Origin: Candidatus Thorarchaeota archaeon
Lineage (GTDB): Archaea; Asgardarchaeota; Thorarchaeia; Thorarchaeales; Thorarchaeaceae
Length of the DNA: 64,000 nucleotides
Reading direction: 5' to 3'
Assembly: GCA_029855935.1 (NCBI GenBank)
Contig: JAGSHN010000018.1
Span: 76,547 to 140,546, forward strand
In this document: positions 52,421 to 61,300 of the stretch, in pieces
How the letters are laid out: every line of letters starts with the position of its first letter
Position numbering within the stretch: the stretch's first letter is position 1
Program-made: the position numbers and the translations under genes
The notes under the pieces: model-generated
Told to the model about the DNA's origin: nothing
Databases searched by the model: none
What the model saw: only the letters and a program-made list of their open reading frames with translations

Positions 52421-53557
52421 ATGCACCGGACGCACAGCCCCAGAGGCCTCTTCGATCCCTACTACGTCCCGGAGCAGATCCTGTTCAGGGACCGGGAGAT
52501 GGACACGATACAGAGGCTCTACAGAGACTCCTACGAGGATGAATATGGTGTCAACTGCCTTGTCCATGGAATCGCTGGCGTTGGGAGAACTGTCTTCTCC
52601 AGGTACTTCCTGACAAAGATTGTCCCAAGAGAGTTCGACGCACACACCGTCTACGTGGATGCGAAGTACAAGGATGTCCTTGAGATAGTGAGCGAGCTGG
52701 CCGATAAGATAAGGAGTGTGACCAACCAGCCCATAACGGTCGCCTTCGACCTCGACGTCCTCTGGATGCAGTTCAAGAGAGCAGCGACTCATGCGCCGAA
52801 GAGGACCGTCTTTGTCATCGACAACATTGATGAGGCCAACGAGGACATCTATCTCAAGCTGGCGCGACTGTCCAAGGAGATCAATGCCAGCACCATCGGC
52901 GTGCTGAACAGTCACGACTACAGGCTGCTCACTAGGGCGCCGCAGATGCAGATGAGCTGTGACTTCGAGGTGCCCCTCGACACGTATACCCAGTCGCAGC
53001 TGTACGCCATCGTCCGCCAGAGAGTCGAGGACACATTTCCACTCGGACTACCCGAGGATGTCGTGAGGTACATAACGGACCTCGTGTGCGAGTTCGATGC
53101 ATCCAGGCCCAAGACATCCATTGAGGCGTTGAAGGCACTCTGGCCGATGGCTAGTAGCGGACAGGAGATCGACTCCGACACCGTCCGCGCTGCCACCTCA
53201 AGGATAACGAGCGCATTCCTTGACCAAGACTATTTCGAGACTGTTCAGACAGTGGGACTCAACAACTTCACGACACTTCTTGTGTTGGAGGCCCTGACCG
53301 AGCACCTGATACACTACAAGAACGAGACCTACGTCGACCGACGACTACTGGAGGATCTCGTCGAGGTGAAGTGTGAGGAACTCGGCGTCAGGAGTATGAC
53401 ACGTGAGGAGATTGAGAACAGCATCCAGTCACTGATCTTTCAGAGCATAGTGTTCGAGTCAGGTTATTCCAAGGACCTCCTCTACGTCATAGCTCCTCCA
53501 GAGGTCCTATGCGATGCCGCACGTAGCATGAGGAGAGAACTTGCAAGAAGAAAATAG
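52421..53557 (+). CDS. Orc1/Cdc6-like AAA+ protein with altered Walker A
   Basis: This 378-residue protein has the Orc1/Cdc6 arrangement: an N-terminal segment (PRGLFDPYYVPEQILFRDREM), a AAA+ domain and a C-terminal winged-helix part with YVIAPPEVL near its end. The P-loop reads GIAGVGRT at 50-57, with Arg where Lys is expected. Walker B is VFVIDNIDEA with D-N instead of D-E. ATP hydrolysis is thus doubtful. Such divergent paralogues may regulate replication or have other roles. A TATA box lies 30 bp upstream. Confidence 0.75.
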   Translation: MHRTHSPRGLFDPYYVPEQILFRDREMDTIQRLYRDSYEDEYGVNCLVHGIAGVGRTVFSRYFLTKIVPREFDAHTVYVDAKYKDVLEIVSELADKIRSVTNQPITVAFDLDVLWMQFKRAATHAPKRTVFVIDNIDEANEDIYLKLARLSKEINASTIGVLNSHDYRLLTRAPQMQMSCDFEVPLDTYTQSQLYAIVRQRVEDTFPLGLPEDVVRYITDLVCEFDASRPKTSIEALKALWPMASSGQEIDSDTVRAATSRITSAFLDQDYFETVQTVGLNNFTTLLVLEALTEHLIHYKNETYVDRRLLEDLVEVKCEELGVRSMTREEIENSIQSLIFQSIVFESGYSKDLLYVIAPPEVLCDAARSMRRELARRK

Positions 53558-53616
53558 GAAGTGTCGGCCGCGTGGTGCTGGCCGGCACGTGGTGATATGT
53601 TGACGCCAGTGGGGAC

Positions 53617-54042
53617 TCAGCTCGCCTTCTTCTCGGCGTACTGGGCCTTCACCCACTCCTCAAGACCCTCTTTACCCTGAAGCTTCGAGAGCTCCTCGTC
53701 AAGGTTGGTGCCCTCGATGACGGCAATCCAGCCTTTGCCGTACGGATCCTCGTTGAGGAGGCCAGGGTTCTTCTTGAGTTCCTCATTGACCTCAACAATC
53801 TTGCCGGTGACAGGCGACCTGACTGCGCCAGCCCACTTGCCAGACTCAAGCGTCCCAATGCTCTTGCCAGTCTTGATGTCACGTCCTGCAGGCTTCAGCC
53901 GAACAAACTTGATCTTCCCCGCGAGGTCCATCCCAAAAGTGGTGAACCCTAGGCGGACCTTTCCATCCTCTCGCTTGACCCACAGCTGATCGTCCGTGTA
54001 GTACAGATCATCGGGAAACTCATAGCCTTCATATGTGACCAT
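53617..54042 (-). CDS. gcvH: Glycine cleavage H-like lipoyl carrier protein
   Basis: This 141-residue protein carries a lipoylated lysine in the GcvH fold. The lipoyl site is K69 in TLESGKWAG, where most H proteins have ESVKA. The family's earlier segment DLYYTDDQLWVK and later SPVTGKIVEVNE and NEDPYGKGW are clear. The start is ATG 54042, with a strong AGGTGAT ribosome binding site, and not the longer frame at 54096. No gcvT or gcvP gene is nearby. In archaea lone H-like proteins may serve lipoate-linked sulfur or one-carbon pathways. Confidence 0.88.
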   Translation of the reverse strand: MVTYEGYEFPDDLYYTDDQLWVKREDGKVRLGFTTFGMDLAGKIKFVRLKPAGRDIKTGKSIGTLESGKWAGAVRSPVTGKIVEVNEELKKNPGLLNEDPYGKGWIAVIEGTNLDEELSKLQGKEGLEEWVKAQYAEKKAS

Positions 54043-54143
54043 AATGGTATCACCTAGCGAAGACTGGTCGAAGTCGTGACTTAAGACATTTGCCATTCAC
54101 AGACGTGTGTACGTCTGAGGGACGTTCTGTCGCGGCCGGACGC

Positions 54144-54332
54144 TCACTCGCCACGCATTGCTGCCTGCAGCCGACTCAGCTCGTCAGAGTCGACCTCGAC
54201 ATAGATAGAACCGACATAGTTGCAGTCCTTGCAGTGATATGTTGCAGGTGTCAACCAACCACTGACGGACGTGTGAATCTCGTGAATGTTTGTGCTGCCG
54301 CACTGCGGGCAGACCCGGACCTTGTGAGCCAT
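54144..54332 (-). CDS. Small zinc-ribbon protein
   Basis: This 62-residue protein has a complete zinc ribbon: CPQCGS near residues 8-13 and CKDC near 34-37. A beta hairpin between them and an acidic helical tail (DSDELSRLQAAMRGE) complete it. Start ATG 54332 has GGGAGG 7 nt upstream and is preferred over 54365. It lies just downstream of the divergent RadA-like gene and 100 bp upstream of gcvH on the same strand. The role is unknown. Confidence 0.75.
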   Translation of the reverse strand: MAHKVRVCPQCGSTNIHEIHTSVSGWLTPATYHCKDCNYVGSIYVEVDSDELSRLQAAMRGE

Positions 54333-54471
54333 CAGAATACCTCCCGGCACAGACCGTTGGTGCAACAGTAGACTGTCTCCTCATCGCCCCTTTTGAAACT
54401 AGTGGTCAGCAGGAGGCGCTCTCACTGCAGATATGGGCTTTAATACTCCCACGCCGAGTCATACTTGGTAG

Positions 54472-55251
54472 ATGATGGACGTGTCTCGCATCACCCGACG
54501 ACCGACGCCTGCAGCAGCACCACCAGAGTTCAGAACAGCCGATGAGCTGCTGCATGAGTCCGTCAGTACAGGTGTCCGCGAGATTGACGACCTTCTCGGA
54601 GGGGGGCTGGAGTTCGGGCAGATGTACCTGTTCTATGGTCATAGGTCTATGCATGACGACGTTCAGAGGATGGCAGTGCATATGCAGCTTGCTCCCAAGA
54701 GGGGAGGCTGCGGTAGGCCCACGATCATCATAGACAGTGCCAACATCATCTCGACCGAACACATAGCCGACTGCGCCTTGCAGCTGGGTCTCGAGCCCGA
54801 GAGCGTGATGGAACGGATATACATCACACGCGCCTTCAACTCGTCCCAGACCTACGAACTCGTGATGGGACAGCTGAAGGAGATATTTCAGAGCGTCCCG
54901 GACACAGTGCTGCTCATAGTGGCGGGATTACCAGACCTGTTCATCACAGAGGGGATGACCACAGATGCGACGCGAGATATCGCGCGTATGGCAGCACGAC
55001 TCAAGACGTTCACGCTTGCAATGGGAATCATCACCATTGTCTCGGCACCATCATCACAACGGAACCCACGCTATCCAGCCGGAGGACGCGCTCTGGCCTC
55101 CAGCGCACAGATACACATCTACGTGAGAGCCGGTAGAGGCCACCTGAGGTACACGCTGGCCAAACATCCGTCACGACCAGTGAGAGAGGTGGTCCGTCCC
55201 ATCGAGGCACCTAGGAGCAACACCCTGCCCCTATCCTATTTCCTAAGATAG
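54472..55251 (+). CDS. RadA/RadB-like RecA-fold protein lacking the Walker A motif
   Basis: This 259-residue protein has the start of an archaeal recombinase core, STGVREIDDLLGGGLEFGQMYLFYG (about 31-55). Where GxxxxGKT should follow, it reads GHRSMHDDVQ. Later marks of the family are kept: a Walker B-like LLIVAGLPDLF near 150 and a conserved ALASSAQIHIYV region near 205. It cannot bind ATP in the usual way, so it may be a regulatory paralogue, like Rad51 mediators. The start at 54472 is an ATG pair (54472 and 54475). Confidence 0.7.
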   Translation: MMDVSRITRRPTPAAAPPEFRTADELLHESVSTGVREIDDLLGGGLEFGQMYLFYGHRSMHDDVQRMAVHMQLAPKRGGCGRPTIIIDSANIISTEHIADCALQLGLEPESVMERIYITRAFNSSQTYELVMGQLKEIFQSVPDTVLLIVAGLPDLFITEGMTTDATRDIARMAARLKTFTLAMGIITIVSAPSSQRNPRYPAGGRALASSAQIHIYVRAGRGHLRYTLAKHPSRPVREVVRPIEAPRSNTLPLSYFLR

Positions 55252-55306
55252 GCTGGCCCCTGTGGGCTGGGACAGGTGTGAGGTCGGCCTATGAGCCGAC
55301 ACGCCG

Positions 55307-58300
55307 CTATGACGAGTCGTTGTCAATCAGGCTACGTATCAGCTCGTCGACCAGCTCTCTTGGGAGGTTCTTGGCCTGGTCAATGATTGTGTCAATCTCG
55401 TGCGGCGGTACGCCACGAGCCTCCAGCTTCCGTTTCAGCTCCTCGAGTTCGAAGGGACTGAGCCTGTCGGTCACAGGCGGCCTTGCCTCCTCTGCCTCTA
55501 TCGATGGGGCCGCGATCTCCGTGGGCTCAGGTCTCGTCCCAAGCGCCTCTACCTCCGGCACCGGCCGTTCCTCCTTCATCTCTCTGCCGAGGATGAGCGC
55601 CTCGCCCACCGCCTCCTCCGGTCGTCCGTAGGCAGCTGGAGCGCCCCTGCCCAGACGCGCCTTGGCAATCTTCTCAATCTCTTGGAGCACCTCCTCCATC
55701 GTCTTGCCCTCACGTCTTGCTGCGCGCATGGCCTCCTGGTTGATGACCTCCTTGACAAAGGCAGCCTGCTCGCTGAGCTTCATCTTGGAGATGTCGGACT
55801 TGAACTCGTCGAGCTCCTCAGGCGAGAGGTTGGTCAGGATTGACAGCTGCATCAGCAGCTCTCCCATCTCTGGAATGTCGACCTTCACGCTCTCCGGCGG
55901 GAGTTGCTCCGGCTCGCGTGTGATGCCAAGTTCTGAGTAGGTGTCGTTGAACAGTGATGCAAGAAGCTCCTGTCTGGACTTGGCATCCGAGACCGGCTTT
56001 GGTACCTTACCCCTCCTCAGCGCACGGATCTGGCCATTGATCTGGCGGACACGCTTTGGCACGCTCCAGACCTTGACGTAGAGAATGACAAGGACGAGCA
56101 GGAACAGACTCAGTGGCAGGCCGTAAGTTGTCGCTCGCTGGACCAACACGTCGGTGTCATTAGGCACAACCTCTATGGCATAGGTGAGGCTGACGTTCGC
56201 ATAGTACTGTCGTCCGAGATTGATTCTCACAATTGCCGTTCCCACGCCGACCCCGTTCAGCGTGACCGTATAGTGACCTGTGCCGTCACCCGGTGCGACA
56301 GCCACCTGCAGCACAGCCTCGTTGTTTGAGACCGCCTCGATGAAGTCGGCAGTGACTCCGCGACCGTGCCAAGTGTCGTTATAGAACAGGTCGATTGTGA
56401 CAGCGTCCCCGTGGACAAGGCTCACAGAGGGCGACGTGAGAGATGCCACAAAGGAGGTCGGGATGTCGACAATCCGTATCCGTATGACGATCTCCTGCTC
56501 AGTGCGATTGTCGAGATGCAGACCGATGATTGCACGGTAGGTCTGACCAGTCACAGGGACGCCCTCGCTGTACTCGTAGAGCGTGAGATCATTGGTGTCG
56601 AAGATGAACGAGTAGTAGCCACCACCAAGCTCAATTATCTCAATGGGATGACCACCGCTGAAGGTGTCACCACGCAGCTCGCTCTCAGGAGTGAGGGTGG
56701 CCCCCTCGATGCCACCGATGTACATCTCAACGTCGCCATAATAGATTGTCACGTTGACATAGTCGCCCATCGGAACAATCAGGTTGCGAGAACTGTCCTC
56801 AACTATGTTCTGCTCTGGGGCGTACACCTGGACTTCGGTCTCTATCAGCTCGAGCGTGAGCTGTACTGCTCCGTTCGACTCTATGTAGTTGGCCTTCGAG
56901 AATGAGATTGTTATGCTCCATTTGATCTCTGGGAGCAGCACGGTGGTGTCAACAGGCACCAAGTAGGTGCCGTTGCCGAGGTCGATTGCCTCGACGCCCG
57001 TGTACGGACCCCAGCTGTACCGTGCATTCGCGCCGACAATCGGCCGGTCGAACACCTCATCCCAGTATGTGAAGCTGAGGTTGCCAGTCCAGCCCCACGG
57101 GCGGGTGAGCGGATTCGGGCCATAGACCACTGTCGGGATGCGCTTCACTGTGAGCGTCAGTGCAGTGACGGCATTGGAGAACTGTGGGTCGGCAGGCCTA
57201 GCCCTGATCGTGATTGCCCAGATGCCGTAGCCAATGGTCGAAGTGTTGAGGTCGTAGTAGTAGTATCCCGGTCGTAGCGGGTCCTCGACCATGGTGCCGT
57301 TGACCTCTATGTCGGTGATGTACCACGTGACAGTGGCACTGGTGAGTAGTGCGCTCTCATTGAACAGCTCAGTAAAGACCACGGTCAGCCGCACAGTCTC
57401 GGAATAGAACAGAGTCATCTCCTGGGTCGTGCCCGATTCCTCATCGAGTATGAGCTGGGTTCGGGTCTGCTGAAGCTCAATCGTGAACTGGTAGCTTGCC
57501 GGGTTGAAATTCCGCATCTTCGCTGTGATCCGGAAGTAGTAGAAGCCGGTGTTCACGTCACTCGTATCCGATCCAGGCATATAGGCCTTATAGAAGCCAG
57601 GTGTGCCGTTGTAGACGAAGGTGTAGGTGATACCGTTGCCCTCGAAAGTACCGGTTATCTCCTGCACGTAGATGTTGCCCACAGGAGCGTTTGAGTAGGT
57701 ATTGTTGAGGTAGATTGTGATGTTGGCGCCCTCGCCTCGGTACGTACTAAGCACAAGCCCAGCGGGCTCTATCGGGACGATACTCGACGGCAGAGTCAGC
57801 ACAACGAGACTGACAGTTGTGACCGCGCTCGCGTACTGAGTCTTGGATGCGGTGACTGTCACCACACGCGTGCCAGCATCCTCTAGGCTGGTGTCGAGAT
57901 CCGCGTAGTACCTACCGAGGACCGCAGACTCGGTGAAGTAGACTGTCTGACCACCCCAGGTGCACCAGACGGTTGCGCCCGTGGTCAGGTTTCCGTGGAG
58001 GAGATCCTCGTAGTCCACATAGACCCGAACCGTGTCGGTCCAGTTGGCCTGGATGGAGGTGGTAGGCGCACTGAGGGCTGTGTCAATGACCTTGACCGTG
58101 AAGGTGGGTTGTACACTCGACGCTGTGTACGGCCACTTCTCGGCGGTGATGTTCAGCGTCCAACTGCCAGTGGTGGTGATGTCAATCGTGCTGAAGCTGA
58201 CATTGTAGACGCCAGTACCAGCGGGTGTTATCTGGAGGTTGGTCGGCACCTTTCCGGTCGAGAGATAGGTGACCGTGAGGCTCGCACCATCGACACCAAT

Positions 58301-61300
58301 GGATCCGTGATCGAGGTCAGTGTAATAGACCAGGACGTAGACGTCCTGGCTGATCTGCACAGAGGATGGAGTCGGCAGGTCGGAGGTCAGGACTGCCCAG
58401 ATGAGGTCGACAGACCCGATCAAGGTCATCGTGGTCTTGTTGGCGTAGAACGGCGATGCAGAGGGGTTCCAATGCACTGTCAGCAGGAAGTGGAAGTCAC
58501 CCGTCGTGAGCAGAGCAGCCGTCGAGACCTTGACCGTGTACTGACCAACATCGGCGCCAGTGCCAGGATACACCCAGTAGGAGGAGCCCTCCTGCAGCGG
58601 CTGCTCAACGCAGTCAAAGAGGATTATCGCATTGCCAACTGGAGTTCCGTGACCCTCATCGAGAACACTGAACACGATTGTCATATTGTCACCCAGCGGG
58701 GTCGTCTCGATGGGGCCGACCTCGACGGTCATAGTTCTGCCTTTGGTGCTGAGACGCAATGTTGTGACATCATCAGCATAGTAGGGCGGGGTCCCGGCAT
58801 TCCAGTCGACCTTGATGGTGAGGTTGTAGTCCGTGACCAGATGAGAGCTCAGGACTGTGGAGTTGATGCTCACCTCGAAGATGCTTCCTACCTTCCGCAT
58901 TGCGAAGTCGGCGGAGCTAAGCTGCGTGCCATTGCCATAGAGAATGACGTTTGACGCCTGAATGTCTATCGGCGAGCGGCGAATGGTGTCCGTGTACGAG
59001 AATGTGAAAGTGACGTTGTCGAGAAACTGCGTTGCCGACGGAGGCGATACTATCTCAACATTGGTTGTTCTCTCGACGACCGAAAAGGTCACATTGCGAG
59101 CAGCATCGTCGTGATAGGGGGCTCCCCCCGGCCAGTTGGCCCGGACTGTGACCAGATAGCTACCAAGTCCGCCGAGAGCACTCGTGTTGAGGTAGACCAC
59201 ATAGACACCAGTGCTGACCTCCTGATAGTAGTAGTAGGTCGAACTGATGCTTGAACCACTGGTCACTAGGGAGAACGTTGCACCACTGATGCCCGAGCCA
59301 CCATCCACGTCACGGTAGTATACCTTGATTGGTGAGTACTCGAGATATGATGTTGGCAGTGGAGCCTCCATCACGTCGAGCACGGATGTGCGGTTCCGGA
59401 TGGAGTACTCTATGAACGTGTCATCCCAGTAATAGTACGGCTCGATGTTCGCGTAGCTCATGTTCACGTGCAGGGTGTACGTCTGACCCACAGACAATGG
59501 CTGCCCCTGAGTCTCGACGACTAGCAGGTAGTTCTGGTACGTCGGCCGCCAAGTGATGTTGTAGACCCACGGCACGCCCGTGTCCGTCAGGATTGTGAGC
59601 GTAGTTGACGTGCCAATGTTGTCAAGGGTCAGCATGTCCTGGAAGTATAGTACGATCTCAAGAGGCGTTCCGTAGCCCACACTGCCAACAGGCTCAGCCG
59701 ACAGGAGAGTCGTACGATAGCGCAGCTGCAGGTCGCGGACAGCATAGGCATCCGCGCGATAGTACGTGCCTGCATAGACAAAGCTGGCGTTCAGGGAATA
59801 GACGCCTGGCGATGTCAGGAACGTCGTGTTGAGAGTGATTGTCAGCGTTCCCTGACCATCGTGCACGTAGTCGTAGTAGCCCGTCAGAGGTGAACCACCG
59901 TAGTAGAGCTCGAATGTGAAATCGGGGATTCCAACAGGCGAGGATCCCGCCACATCCAAGTACGAGACCGTGAATGTGACATTGTCGCCAAAGGGCACTG
60001 GTGGTGGAGCTGGGAAGTCAACCTGAGTCTGCCTATTCACCACGGTCAGAGTGATCTGCACCTGAGTCTGATTCGCATAGTACGGTGTTCCGGCCCAAGT
60101 CACGTTCAGATAGAAGGAGACCTCGCCCACACCGCCAAACTGCGACGTGTTGAAGTAGATGCTGAAGCTCTTTGACACGGAGTCGTATACAATCCGTGGG
60201 GTGAGCGACAATGAGGTGACTACATCGAGTTGAGACGAGTCCTCAATCGGGACGCTCGTTGTGCCAGTTGTGTCAAGATAGGTGAATGTCAGTGTTGCGT
60301 TCTCACCATAGGCCGTGTTGGCGGGTCGGTTCAGTGAGAGGAACGTGTCACGACGGATGATTGACACGCGCACGGATGTGGAATCGTCCGCATAGTACGG
60401 AACGACCTCCGGATAGTTCACGAGAACTGTGATGTTGCGGTTCGACACGAGTGTCGCACTTATGACGGTCGAGTCTATGCTGATCTCGAAATCGTTCGTG
60501 GTGCCCTGCCTCGACATCGAGAAGTCTGCGGTGGTCAGCGGGGTACCCTCGTTGTAGACGGTCACCATATTCTTAGTTATATCCACGGAGGAGTCAGAAC
60601 GCAGGTCGACAAGAGAGATGATGAATGTCACATTCTCCTGATATCTCGTCTGACCTGGAGGCGACACAACCTCAAGACTTGTCGGCCTGTGTGTCACCGT
60701 GATGTCGAGCGTGATTGACGCGTTACCATAGTATGGCACACCACCTGTCCAGTTGGCCCATACTGTCACCTGAGTAGCGCCAAGCCCGTTGAGAGCGCTG
60801 GCATTGATTGACACTTGGTAGAGACCACTGCCGAGCGGTGACACCAAGTACTCAGTTCCCTGTGACAACGGAGTGCCACCCTTGTAGACCGTCAGAATAC
60901 CCCCGTCAATCGTGCCCGAGAAGTCGGTGTCACGATATTGAAGCGTGAAGTTGGCAAACTCGTTGTATGGCGTGGGCACAGGTGAGATTGACAGTTCGAG
61001 GGACGAGTAGCGAGGACGGACCTCATACTGCACGTACACATCATCCCATCCATAGAATGGCGCCTTGTAGGCGTACGAGAAGTTCAGATGCAGCGTGTAC
61101 ACAGTATTGATAGTGAGACCGAGATTGTAGGTTTCGACGTGCAGCACGTAGCGGCTGAGACCACTGTCCCACGTTATCGTGTAGATGGCGTTCGACGGGC
61201 TGATCACATCGAGAGTCACATCACCAGTCGAGTTGCCAATGTGTGCCAGCGTATAGAGATCCTGGAAGTTCAGTATCACCTCAAGCGTGCCGTTGTACGG

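Noticed and set aside
57995-58954. Long plus-strand open frame of 319 codons opposite the giant gene
   Set aside because: It is the antisense shadow of a GC-rich repetitive coding region; there is no ribosome binding site and the protein motifs lie on the other strand. The same holds for 62825-63736 and 61088-61558.
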